NCBI GenBank assembly: GCA_022446905.1
Contig: JAKVBT010000007.1
Coordinates: 16,207-69,669 of the forward strand
DNA: 53,463 nt
Direction: 5' to 3'
From: Phycisphaerales bacterium
GTDB lineage: Bacteria > Planctomycetota > Phycisphaerae > Phycisphaerales > SM1A02
The position numbers and the translations under genes were made by a program. Position 1 is the first letter of the stretch; every line of letters begins with the position of its first letter. Below, in pieces: positions 17,446 through 25,416 of this stretch. Under the pieces are notes generated by a model. The model was not told the DNA's origin. It saw only the letters and a list, made by a program, of their open reading frames with translations, and ran no database searches.

Positions 17446-17712
17446 ATGGTCGTATTACGACTGAAGCGTATGGGACGCCGGCACCGTCCCTTCTATCGAC
17501 TCAATGCCATGGACAAGCGGGCGCCCCGCAATGGCCGCGTCATTGAGGAACTTGGTTGGTTCAACCCGCTCGAACTCGATGAGAGCAAGCAGTTGAATCT
17601 CAAGGCCGAGCGAATTAAGTACTGGCTCAGCGTTGGGGCCCAGCCCAGCGATACAGCCCGCACCCTGATCAAGCGGATCGGTGTCGATCCGACGCCAGGG
17701 GCGAAGGCCTGA
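17446..17712 (+). CDS. rpsP: 30S ribosomal protein S16
   Basis: S16 stabilises the 5' domain of 16S rRNA. The 88-aa product starts MVVLRLKRMGRRHRPFYRL, with the conserved PFYR and the GxxIExLGxxNP stretch (GRVIEELGWFNPLE), and ends with the AQPSDTARTLIKRIG region. ATG 17446 has AGGAGGA (17434-17440) five bases upstream; the open frame begins earlier but without support. It is first in the rpsP-trmD-rplS operon; rimM, which usually lies between rpsP and trmD, is absent. Confidence 0.96.
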   Translation: MVVLRLKRMGRRHRPFYRLNAMDKRAPRNGRVIEELGWFNPLELDESKQLNLKAERIKYWLSVGAQPSDTARTLIKRIGVDPTPGAKA

Positions 17713-17731
17713 CGTGTGACGGGCCCACGCC

Positions 17732-18454
17732 ATGCGGATCGACATCCTGACTTTGTTCCCCACCATGTTCGAAGGACCGCTCAACACGAGCATCCTTGGA
17801 CGAGCCCATGAGGCAGGTGTGCTGGAGACTCATGTACACGACATTCGTGACTGGGCCGACAACAAGCACAACAAGGTTGATGATCGGCCCTTCGGCGGTG
17901 GTCCCGGCATGGTGATGATGTGCCAGCCACTGCATGACGCAGTACTGGCTGTCGAGAACTTAGACCCAAGGCGGGCGCAGCGTGTGCTGCTGACACCGCA
18001 AGGAAGGAGAACGACGCAAGGAACCATCGAGACGCTGGCAGGCCATGAGCGACTGCTCTTGATTGCCGGTCACTACGAAGGCATTGATGAACGTGTGATC
18101 GATGAACTCGCCCCGCTGGAGATCAGCATCGGCGATTACGTCCTCAGTGGAGGCGAACTGCCTGCACTTGTCCTCGTCGATGCCATCACTCGACTGCTCC
18201 CCGGTGCCCTCGGGCATGAAGACTCAGCAGCCGAAGATTCATTCAGCGTCACAGATGAACATGGCCAACCACTACTTGATACGCCACATTTCACACGCCC
18301 CCGCATCTGGCGGGACCGTGAAGTGCCCGAAGTACTCCTTTCTGGAGACCACGGTGCCGTCGAGGCGTGGCGACAAGAACAGCGGCGTGGCCGAACCCAA
18401 GCGAGACGACCCGATCTTCAGTCACCGGTCAATGGTGACGACACCGTCCTTTAG
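17732..18454 (+). CDS. trmD: tRNA (guanine-N1-)-methyltransferase
   Basis: TrmD methylates G37 next to the anticodon with SAM, preventing +1 slippage. This is a SPOUT-class trefoil-knot enzyme of 240 aa. Seen are MRIDILTLFPTMF, DDRPFGGGPGMVM, the knot motifs LLIAGHYEGIDERV and ISIGDYVLSGGELPALV, and the C-terminal LLSGDH loop. The start is 19 bases after the rpsP stop. rplS follows after a short structured gap. Confidence 0.96.
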   Translation: MRIDILTLFPTMFEGPLNTSILGRAHEAGVLETHVHDIRDWADNKHNKVDDRPFGGGPGMVMMCQPLHDAVLAVENLDPRRAQRVLLTPQGRRTTQGTIETLAGHERLLLIAGHYEGIDERVIDELAPLEISIGDYVLSGGELPALVLVDAITRLLPGALGHEDSAAEDSFSVTDEHGQPLLDTPHFTRPRIWRDREVPEVLLSGDHGAVEAWRQEQRRGRTQARRPDLQSPVNGDDTVL

Positions 18455-18490
18455 AGAACGCGACCCCTGGGCAAAACGACCCAAGTCGTG

Positions 18491-18505
18491 GGGCCAGCAA
18501 GGCCC
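18491..18505 (+). promoter_or_regulatory. Hairpin just upstream of rplS
   Basis: GGGCC and GGCCC pair around a five-base loop 14 bases before the rplS ATG, next to a second small stem (ACGAC/GTCGT). It would hide the AAGG in front of an alternative ATG at 18508 and may tune L19 translation. Confidence 0.35.
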
Positions 18506-18519
18506 AAATGAGAATAGTC

Positions 18520-18891
18520 ATGAATAAGCAACAGATCATCGAAAACCTGACCGCCGGCCAACTCAAGGATGACTTCCCAGCCTTTAGTGTCGGTGACACA
18601 CTCGACGTGCACTGCCGCATCATCGAAGGTGATAAAGAACGTATCCAGGTCTATCAAGGTGTGCTGATCGGCCAGAAGGGTCGTGGCGTCAACCGAACCA
18701 TCACTGTGCGACGCATTGTGGCGAATGAGGGTGTCGAACGCATCTTCCCGCTGCACTCACCGCGCATCGCCAAGATTGAAGTCGTACGACGAGGTGATGC
18801 TCGTCGTGCCAAACTGTACTTCCTGCGCGATCGAGTCGGTAAGTCGCGACGCCTGCGTGATCAGCGACGTGGACTCAAGCACATCGGCTGA
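18520..18891 (+). CDS. rplS: 50S ribosomal protein L19
   Basis: L19 lies at the 30S-50S interface. The 123-aa product MNKQQIIENLTAGQLKDD... lines up with the family from the first residue, then PAFSVGDTLDVH, ERIQVYQGVLI, GVERIFPLHSPRIAKIEV and RAKLYFLR. An in-frame ATG at 18508 would add four residues, but homology favours 18520, which has GAGA six bases upstream. It is last in the operon and is followed by a strong terminator. Confidence 0.95.
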   Translation: MNKQQIIENLTAGQLKDDFPAFSVGDTLDVHCRIIEGDKERIQVYQGVLIGQKGRGVNRTITVRRIVANEGVERIFPLHSPRIAKIEVVRRGDARRAKLYFLRDRVGKSRRLRDQRRGLKHIG

Positions 18892-18915
18892 GTTTCACAA
18901 TCTGCGAACAGTTAA

Positions 18916-18960
18916 CGGCTGGCGTGTTGCCTACAGGCAGCACGTCAGCCGCTTTCATTT
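18916..18960 (+). terminator. Terminator of the rpsP-trmD-rplS operon
   Basis: CGGCTG..CGTG..TGCC pairs with GGCA..CACG..CAGCCG through 16 positions (two G-U) around the loop TACA, then CTTTCATTT. It also lies between converging transcripts. Confidence 0.85.
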
Positions 18961-19024
18961 GAAACACCTGCTGCCATCTTCAAAATCGACGGCGCAGTGA
19001 TGTCAGCGTTGTGGTGGGATGTGA

Positions 19025-19201
19025 TCAGCCCGCGCGACGAAGTCGCATGGGCGCCAGGTCACGCTGTCGGGCCTTCGGAGCGATGCCATCATCCTCACCA
19101 GAGCGTGCAAAACGGGCTTTCCGAATGGCCAATTCCATGCCTCGGAGGGCCTGGCGTGCCTGACGAATAGCCTCTCGGCTTCGCGGTGTTTGATACGTCA
19201 T
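19025..19201 (-). CDS. Small basic hypothetical protein (58 aa)
   Basis: The product is arginine- and alanine-rich and helical (SREAIRQARQALRGMELAIRKARFARSG), with no recognised domain. ATG 19201 has GGAG six bases upstream (GGAGAG at 19206-19211), the main support for translation. It lies 103 bases downstream of the SWIM-like gene on the same strand and may be the last gene of the SNF2 operon. It might bind nucleic acid, judged by charge only. Confidence 0.5.
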   Translation of the reverse strand: MTYQTPRSREAIRQARQALRGMELAIRKARFARSGEDDGIAPKARQRDLAPMRLRRAG

Positions 19202-19304
19202 TGTCACTCTCCAATGGGCCTCTCAAGCCCGCTGAAGGCATTGTCGGACGCATTTGCACTGCACTTCACTGCGAGTGCCAAATGCACCGCAAGAGATCAC
19301 CAAC

Positions 19305-20219
19305 TCATGCCTGATCGAGCTCAGAATCGGTTTCTGGCTCAACTGGATACTCGGTGGGCGCATCGAGGATCTGCCCCGCTTCACTGGCCACGTCGTCATA
19401 GATCGTGGCCAGAAGACCACTCAGGGGAAACCGCCCCTCAAGCAGCGATGGCCCAAGTCGACGCAATAGTGCGTGCGGCACATAAGACTCGCGATCGACA
19501 TCATGGGCATGGCTCCGTTGACGCCACCAACTGTCGATCAATTCACCCAAGGGCGCACCTTCTGCTTGGGCTCGGCCGATAGATGCCAGCGGATGCGCCA
19601 CCGCTTCACCCTGACTGCGCAAAGATCGATGATGACGAATGCGCTCCAGAAGCTGTTCATGCGAAAGACCTCGCATCTCCAGAATGCGCAGTGGCTTTCG
19701 ACACAACTGCTCAGCAGCAACCCACGCTAGCGCCGCAATCCGCCATGGTTCAGGCGATCGGCTTCGATTGCCAGTGATGGACAAGTCTTCTCCGGCAGGA
19801 ATCAGCGGCGCTGCACAGCCGACACAAAGATCGAGCATCCCTGGCGGCAACTCCTCCTCCAAAAGTTTCGCCGCCCAGATGGCCTCACAGGATGCTGCTT
19901 CAACAACCCGTCGCCACGCATCATCCTCAAGCGTTGGGAATGTGATCGACACCTTCAGCGATCCATCCGCCTCCGATTGAACGAGTCCAGAAATTGAGCC
20001 CGCCTCGAGCGTGACGGATCGCACCGCTCCATCCCGAGCGGCGACATAGCCATCAGTCATCGCCGTTGCATGCACATGACCATTCATCGCTGCCATCAAC
20101 GCACCAGCAATTGGAGCGGCGTGAATAACCTCCTGCTCCATCTGCAAGCGGATGCGACCACCACGACGTCGAGATGGACGTGGCGCATGACTGCCAGCTC
20201 CTGTCACAGCCCGACTCAT
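19305..20219 (-). CDS. SWIM-family partner of the SNF2 helicase with degenerate zinc finger
   Basis: In many bacteria a SWIM zinc-finger protein is encoded next to a SNF2 helicase. This 304-aa protein matches the layout of those partners: a VRSVTLEAGSISGLVQ strand region (about 66-81), AWRRVVEAAS, the ELPPGM segment (124-128), then after the usual finger position LAWVAAEQLCRKPLRILEMRG. In the finger itself (about 147-165) the CxC...CxH ligands are replaced: the segment reads DLSITGNRSRSPEPWRIAA. Two cysteines occur earlier (132, 135) but not in SWIM spacing. The start ATG overlaps the SNF2 stop as ATGA, so the two are co-translated. It is probably a structural partner that no longer binds zinc (inference). 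Confidence 0.75.
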   Translation of the reverse strand: MSRAVTGAGSHAPRPSRRRGGRIRLQMEQEVIHAAPIAGALMAAMNGHVHATAMTDGYVAARDGAVRSVTLEAGSISGLVQSEADGSLKVSITFPTLEDDAWRRVVEAASCEAIWAAKLLEEELPPGMLDLCVGCAAPLIPAGEDLSITGNRSRSPEPWRIAALAWVAAEQLCRKPLRILEMRGLSHEQLLERIRHHRSLRSQGEAVAHPLASIGRAQAEGAPLGELIDSWWRQRSHAHDVDRESYVPHALLRRLGPSLLEGRFPLSGLLATIYDDVASEAGQILDAPTEYPVEPETDSELDQA

Positions 20220-23200
20220 GCCTCAACCTCCACAGCATGACTTCTGAGCAGCAACATGTCGCGGAGTTCGCCGGTACTCAATTCCGTGAGCCAGTCATCA
20301 CCTGTGCCGATGATCTGCTCAGCCAACTGGGTCTTTTCTTCCAGCATGCTGTCAATGCGTTCCTCAAGCGTTCCCATGCACACAAACTTATGCACGTGGA
20401 CGGTGCGAGTTTGACCAATGCGAAACGCTCGATCTGTCGCTTGTCGCTCGACAGCAGGATTCCACCAACGATCAAAGTGGAATACGTGATTTGCTTCGGT
20501 CAGATTCAGACCAAGGCCACCGGCCTTGAGTGACAAGACAAACACAGGCGAGTCTCCATCGCCCGATTGAAACTCATCAATCATCTTTTGGCGGCGGCCC
20601 ATGGGCGTGCCACCATGCAGGAACAAGGATGGACAACCAAGGTCATGTTCGATCATCGCCGAGAGCAAGCGTCCCATACGGCGATACTGTGTAAACACCA
20701 GCGCCTTTTCTCCAGTGGCAAGCACTTCCTCTAGGAGCATGATCAGACGCTTCGCCTTGCCGGATCGCTCCGAAAGTCGCTTCACAGAATCACCAGACTC
20801 TGCAACAACCACTGCTTCGTCGCCAGAATCAGCAAGTGCCGGGTGATCACAAATCTGCTTGAGACGAGACAACATGGCAAGAATGACACCACGTCGCTGA
20901 ATGCCCTCTGAGCGGTCGGCCTGCCCAAGCATGGAATCCACAACAGCCTGATACAACGTCGCCTGCTCACTGGTCAACGTTGCAAACTCACGCGTCTCAA
21001 CGCAATCAGGGAGATCGTCAATCACAGTACGGTCAGTCTTGAGCCGCCGAAGCACGAAGGGTTGCACAAGTTGACGGAGCGAAGCGGCAGCATTGACATC
21101 ACGATGGCGCTCAATCGGACGGGCAAATCGGCGACGGAATTCAGGGGCATCGCCAAGAAATCCTGGATTACAAAACTCCATAATCGACCAAAGCTCACTG
21201 AGTCGATTCTCAACTGGCGTACCGGTCAATGCAACACGACGCTGCGTATCTAATCCCCGTATCGCCCGTGCTTGCTTGGTCGGGGGGTTCTTGATGTACT
21301 GCGCTTCATCCAAGACCACTCGCCGCCATGAAACACCCATGAGTGTGTCGCTGTCGCGAGCCACTAGCGCGTAGGTCGTAATCAAAACATCATGTGAAAA
21401 CGCCTGCGCAGCAAAGTCGTCGCCAGAAAGGCGATCGGGACCGTGGTGCACACAAACTTTCAGTTCCTCAGCAAACCGATTGAGCTCGCGCTGCCAGTTG
21501 CCGACAACGGAAGTCGGAACAACCAAAAGTGTCGGTCCGACCTTTTCATCAATGGTGCGCTCATGCTGCAGTAGTGCAATGAGCTGCACTGTCTTACCAA
21601 GACCCATGTCGTCAGCAAGGCAGCCCCCGAGACCAAAGCGATCGAGAAAGGCCAACCAACTCAAGCCCGTACATTGATATGGGCGCAATGTGCCATTGAA
21701 ATCCTCGGGCTGATCCAGCAACGTCAGCTGTTCGTGATCAGGACCTTGAAGCAAAGCAGCAACCCAACCCTCCGCATCCAAGCCAAGTACTTCTAGACCA
21801 GTCTCTGCTTCTGCTGAATCCGAAGCACGCCGCATGGCTTCCAGCAGCGTGGCTTCTGTTGACTCCTCACGTTCGAGTAAGTCAATCGCACGCGCAATCT
21901 GATCCTGATCCACCTCAATCCATCGGCCATCAACCTGCACCAGTGGTGTCTGCTGATCACGCAAACGACGAAGCGTTTCCAAGGAGAGTGGCTGATCGCC
22001 AACAGCGACCTGCCATCTGTATCGAATCATGGTCGCCATGCCACGCGGTGGCCCATCGAGATCCTCCAAGTCAGCACTCTCGACAACCATGCGTAAGCCA
22101 AGCGTGTTGTCCGAACCGCCCCACCATGATGGCACCACGACAATGCAACCGGCTTCCTCCAGAAGCGGACGGAATTCGCCAAGCAGTGACCAAGCACCTG
22201 CTGCGTCGAGTTCAAGTGTGGCTGGGGTTGGTTGGCCAAGCAATGGTTCCAACGCCGGCCACAGCCGAGCGGCCTGGCCAAGTTCGGTCAACAACACATC
22301 CTGACCATCTGCCTCACCAGCCAGATGCGCCGCCTCTGGTGTGCCGTTCCAGATGTCCTCAGCAGACACAGCCATGGTGGCATCCGCAGCAGCAGCAAGG
22401 CCCAGACGCACTGCCCAAGGACCATGTTCGCCATCAGGAGGAAGGACATCCAACCGCAATCGAAGCGACTGACCGGAGGCGAGATCATCCAACTGGGAGA
22501 TCCACGAACGAGCCGACCGAAGCAGCGATACCGCATGATCGCCTTCCGCAGTCAGTAGCGACCGCTCATGAAGCAGGCCACTGAGCCACAGCACATGTTG
22601 ATCATCAAAGCTGCGGCCATCGATGGCCTCGATGAACTGCTCTCGACGCAACATGGTGCGTACCACGCCATCGGTCATGCCCTCCAAGGCGGCCTCTAAA
22701 CGTGGCCAGGCAGTAGGCCCTAATTCGTCGTCCACTGCCCGCGCAACCGGCGGCATGCGATCAAGCAGGTCGGTTAGACGTTCAGCGGCTTCTTCATCCT
22801 GCAACCACGGTCGCCAGAGCGCTCGCAGGTGCCCCTGACCGTCTTGTCGCAGTGAAGGAATAAAACGCTGTGTCTCACATCGGTCTGCAACCAGTCGAGC
22901 TACATCAGACCAGAACACGACGTCGTAGCCTGGATCCTCAATCGTTGTGACATCACCTGAGGCCAGCGCCAGTAGAAATCTCAGGGCATCGGCGCCGTCA
23001 AAACCAATGGTCGGAATTTCGAATCTCGCCAACCATGGTGTTTCGCTGCGATCAAGACCACCCAAGGCCGCCACCATCCGGTCACTTGGATGAGGTCCAA
23101 GCAGATCGCGTGGCAAACGCACTGCAATTCGGTCAGAGATTGCGCGACTGGCAAAGGGCCCAACAAGAGAACGCATCTGGTCTTCCGGAGTGACGTAAGG

Positions 23201-23350
23201 ATGTTGTGGCAATACTTCCGAAGACGCCTCATCTGTTGCGTCCTCCATCGCCTGTGGAGCAAGATCAGCCAGTAAGCGCCAGCGATCAATCGACTCAGCC
23301 CATACATGCAGTCTGCACGCGGTCCAAGCAGCATGCAGAATGTGGCCCAA
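20216..23350 (-). CDS. SNF2-family DEAD-like helicase / ATPase
   Basis: A 1044-aa Swi2/Snf2 ATPase that moves along or remodels protein-DNA complexes. The N-terminal half is the SNF2-associated bacterial domain. The first RecA domain has Walker A in ADDMGLGKTVQLIAL (about 580), the DEAQYIKNP box (about 683) and LTGTPVENRLSELWS. The second has the C-terminal signature GGLGLNLTEANHVFHFDRWW then RQATDRAFRIGQTR. The start is TTG 23350 with GGAAGGGAG six bases upstream; the N terminus (LHAAW..CRLHVWAES) fits the family, so this unusual start is credible. Such proteins have roles in repair or transcription in bacteria, mostly unclear. It is followed by a SWIM-like partner, 4-bp overlap. Confidence 0.93.
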   Translation of the reverse strand: MGHILHAAWTACRLHVWAESIDRWRLLADLAPQAMEDATDEASSEVLPQHPYVTPEDQMRSLVGPFASRAISDRIAVRLPRDLLGPHPSDRMVAALGGLDRSETPWLARFEIPTIGFDGADALRFLLALASGDVTTIEDPGYDVVFWSDVARLVADRCETQRFIPSLRQDGQGHLRALWRPWLQDEEAAERLTDLLDRMPPVARAVDDELGPTAWPRLEAALEGMTDGVVRTMLRREQFIEAIDGRSFDDQHVLWLSGLLHERSLLTAEGDHAVSLLRSARSWISQLDDLASGQSLRLRLDVLPPDGEHGPWAVRLGLAAAADATMAVSAEDIWNGTPEAAHLAGEADGQDVLLTELGQAARLWPALEPLLGQPTPATLELDAAGAWSLLGEFRPLLEEAGCIVVVPSWWGGSDNTLGLRMVVESADLEDLDGPPRGMATMIRYRWQVAVGDQPLSLETLRRLRDQQTPLVQVDGRWIEVDQDQIARAIDLLEREESTEATLLEAMRRASDSAEAETGLEVLGLDAEGWVAALLQGPDHEQLTLLDQPEDFNGTLRPYQCTGLSWLAFLDRFGLGGCLADDMGLGKTVQLIALLQHERTIDEKVGPTLLVVPTSVVGNWQRELNRFAEELKVCVHHGPDRLSGDDFAAQAFSHDVLITTYALVARDSDTLMGVSWRRVVLDEAQYIKNPPTKQARAIRGLDTQRRVALTGTPVENRLSELWSIMEFCNPGFLGDAPEFRRRFARPIERHRDVNAAASLRQLVQPFVLRRLKTDRTVIDDLPDCVETREFATLTSEQATLYQAVVDSMLGQADRSEGIQRRGVILAMLSRLKQICDHPALADSGDEAVVVAESGDSVKRLSERSGKAKRLIMLLEEVLATGEKALVFTQYRRMGRLLSAMIEHDLGCPSLFLHGGTPMGRRQKMIDEFQSGDGDSPVFVLSLKAGGLGLNLTEANHVFHFDRWWNPAVERQATDRAFRIGQTRTVHVHKFVCMGTLEERIDSMLEEKTQLAEQIIGTGDDWLTELSTGELRDMLLLRSHAVEVEA

Positions 23351-23407
23351 GGCGATCTCCCTTCCAATACGCCAGATTCCGGGCCGTCCACACGGTGAAG
23401 CGACCCA

Positions 23408-23480
23408 TGATCGCGCTGGGACTCGAACCCAGGACCTACCGCTTAAAAGGCGGTTGCTCTACCAACTGAGCTACGCGATC
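23408..23480 (-). tRNA. tRNA-Lys (anticodon UUU)
   Basis: A full 73-nt cloverleaf on the minus strand: acceptor GATCGCG/CGCGATC, D arm GCTC-AGTTGGTA-GAGC, anticodon stem ACCGC/GCGGT with loop CTTTTAA (anticodon TTT), variable AGGTC, T arm CTGGG-TTCGAGT-CCCAG, discriminator A. The 3' CCA is not encoded. It lies 57 bases upstream of the SNF2 gene. Confidence 0.97.
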
Positions 23481-23718
23481 CGAATCGACCAGTGTATCAA
23501 AAACCCGCTTGGCGCTACCTGTACCTATGAAAATGGGGGTATCTCAGAAATCTGCCGGTGGACAAGTGGGCTCACCGCGCGAAATCTGCGCGTTCGATCA
23601 AGGCCCGAGAATCTTTTTGCGGGGGCAAATGGCCCCGGGCCGATCGTGAGAAAGCCCCCCGGATGGAGTCCACGGCTTGGACCTGATCCATCCATTGCAC
23701 CCACAGGAGGTCGGTCCC

Positions 23719-23925
23719 ATGGACGCACCAAAGCCACTTCCACGCCACCAAATGGCCTTTCTGCGTGACGGTCAGATCTGGCAGCTGTTTTGGGAGGATG
23801 GCGATGAGGCCCTATTGATCGACACGATGGCTGCCTTGGTCGCCGATGAAGCCTGCCCATTGGACCGCCACGACCAGACGCTGGTTGAACAGCAACTTTC
23901 TCCTAGCAGTCACCAAAAGTCCTGA
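23719..23925 (+). CDS. Small hypothetical protein (68 aa)
   Basis: An acidic protein, MDAPKPLPRHQMAFLRDG then WQLFWEDGDEALLIDTMAAL, with no domain I recognise. AGGAGG at 23705-23710, eight bases before ATG 23719, is a strong sign of translation. It precedes the Xer recombinase by about 80 bp on the same strand and may share its transcript. The 238 bp before it, back to the tRNA, hold a short GC hairpin (GGGGC/GCCCC near 23620) and no other gene. Confidence 0.6.
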   Translation: MDAPKPLPRHQMAFLRDGQIWQLFWEDGDEALLIDTMAALVADEACPLDRHDQTLVEQQLSPSSHQKS

Positions 23926-24004
23926 AAGACGCCCTACCGCATCCGACTTCTCCGTCGGAGGTTCCCGGACCTTACACCGCCCCCATGCCCTGGAAATGAG
24001 CCCC

Positions 24005-25027
24005 ATGCCGACCCCCGCCGACCGCCCAGAACTGAAATACCCCATCGTCAAGGCCTTCCTTGACTACCTACTCAATGAACGCCACTTCAGCCAGTACACC
24101 GCCAAGTGCTACGGCGTAGACCTTCGGCAGTTCATCACCTACCTCGTGGATGAAATGGATATTCCCTCCGAGCCTACCCGTGAAGCAGAGGTGTGGAACC
24201 GAGCCAAGGACGGGCAGGCTGACATCGTGGGCTCCGTAGGAACCGCAAGTATTACCAGCACGATTCTGTCCTGCAATGTGGAGCCAATTCGAGGCTTTCT
24301 TGCACACCTCGCAGACAGCAACTACAGCGCTGCAACGATGGCGCGCAAGATCGCCACGCTACGCTCATTTCACAAGTGGCTAGAACGCATCGGTGCCATT
24401 ACCCGCAATCCGATGACGATCATTCGAACACCGCGACAAAGTCGTCGGCTGCCCAAAGCAATCACCGTGCATGATGTCGAACAACTGCTGGCTGCTCCAG
24501 AAGCTGCCACGCTGCTTGGTTGTCGCGACCGTGCCATGTTGGAAACCCTGTATTCAACGGGAATTCGGGTCAGTGAGTTGGTTGGCATCAACGTGCAAGA
24601 CGTTGATGAAGCTGGACAAGCACTCTTTGTCCGCGGCAAGGGCCGACGCGAACGCATCGTTCCGCTTGGCACCCATGCCCTTCGCGCGCTGACAGCCTGG
24701 CTGCAGATGCGGCGACAACATGGGCACGACCTCAATGGCGATGAGCCGCTGTACATCAACCGTCACGGCGGACGGATCTCAACCCGCAGTGTCCGACGCA
24801 AAGTCAGCAAGTACCTCGATCAGGCTGGACTAGATCCAAGCATTAGCCCGCATACCTTGCGGCACTCCTTTGCAACGCACCTGCTCGATAATGGGGCGGA
24901 CCTGCGGGCAGTACAGGAGTTGCTGGGGCATCGATCACTCTCAACAACGCAGATTTACACACACCTCACAACCCAGCGCATGCGTGATGCCTATGACCAG
25001 GCACACCCACGTGCGGAAGCAAGCTGA
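24005..25027 (+). CDS. Tyrosine recombinase, XerC/XerD type
   Basis: Xer recombinases resolve chromosome dimers at dif sites. From ATG 24005 the protein has 340 aa: a SAM-like N-terminal core-binding domain (about 10-125) with an insertion of roughly 35 residues, then the catalytic domain with R188 (STGIRVSEL), K212 (VRGKGRRER), H283 and R286 (SPHTLRHSFATHLL), H309 (LLGHRSL) and nucleophile Y318 (TTQIYTHL). All catalytic residues are present. An in-frame ATG at 23996 would add three residues. It lies between two tRNA genes, but I see no att-like repeats or phage genes, so a housekeeping Xer role is preferred. A strong terminator follows. Confidence 0.92.
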   Translation: MPTPADRPELKYPIVKAFLDYLLNERHFSQYTAKCYGVDLRQFITYLVDEMDIPSEPTREAEVWNRAKDGQADIVGSVGTASITSTILSCNVEPIRGFLAHLADSNYSAATMARKIATLRSFHKWLERIGAITRNPMTIIRTPRQSRRLPKAITVHDVEQLLAAPEAATLLGCRDRAMLETLYSTGIRVSELVGINVQDVDEAGQALFVRGKGRRERIVPLGTHALRALTAWLQMRRQHGHDLNGDEPLYINRHGGRISTRSVRRKVSKYLDQAGLDPSISPHTLRHSFATHLLDNGADLRAVQELLGHRSLSTTQIYTHLTTQRMRDAYDQAHPRAEAS

Positions 25028-25078
25028 AGTCAACCTGACTCGGAGTTCCCTGCAACCAAAAGGCAACTCCCTAGTCAG

Positions 25079-25131
25079 AACACCACCGCCTCGTCTCGCT
25101 GAGGGAAGCGAATCGGGGCGGTGGTGTTTTT
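25079..25131 (+). terminator. Terminator after the Xer recombinase gene
   Basis: AACACCACCGCC pairs with GGCGGTGGTGTT (12 bp), the loop contains a small TCGCT/AGCGA stem, and a run of five T ends the element. Confidence 0.9.
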
Positions 25132-25179
25132 AGACCGAGGCGAGAGGCCAGGTGACGCTAGCATGCACGCCCCCCACTA

Positions 25180-25253
<74 letters not shown>

Positions 25254-25315
25254 TGTTTGAGTAAGGCCATTGGCCTGCTTGAGGCCTCAGAATCAAGGGC
25301 AAAGGCCTTTGCGCT

Positions 25316-25340
25316 GCCAAGCTGGCGATCCAGCCTTGGC
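25316..25340 (+). promoter_or_regulatory. Stable hairpin in the leader between tRNA-Val and the subtilase gene
   Basis: GCCAAGCTGG and CCAG-CTTGGC form a 10-bp stem with a four-base loop and one bulged C. Just upstream are further self-complementary stretches (AGGCC/GGCCT, TGAGGCCTCA and GCAAAGGCCTTTGC). Together with the terminator at 25372-25401 this makes a highly structured 5' leader. Confidence 0.5.
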
Positions 25341-25371
25341 CTACAGAATCATCTCGGGTACCGTGACCTGA

Positions 25372-25401
25372 TCCCCTCCAGTTGAGGAGTGGGGCTTTTT
25401 T
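25372..25401 (+). terminator. Intrinsic terminator immediately before the subtilase ribosome site
   Basis: CCCCTCC pairs with GGAG-T-GGG (7 bp, one bulge, six-base loop), followed by CTTTTTT. The subtilase Shine-Dalgarno GGAG begins at 25402. It may end the tRNA-Val transcript, act as an attenuator for the protease, or both. Confidence 0.8.
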
Positions 25402-25416
25402 GGAGAAAGAACCATC

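Noticed and set aside
21859-22584. 241-codon plus-strand open frame
   Set aside because: Antisense to the SNF2 gene; P/H/Q-rich composition typical of a shadow frame.
25372-25401. ANTAR target hairpin
   Set aside because: The loop is six bases but has T at the fourth position where ANTAR loops need G, and there is no matching upstream hexaloop.
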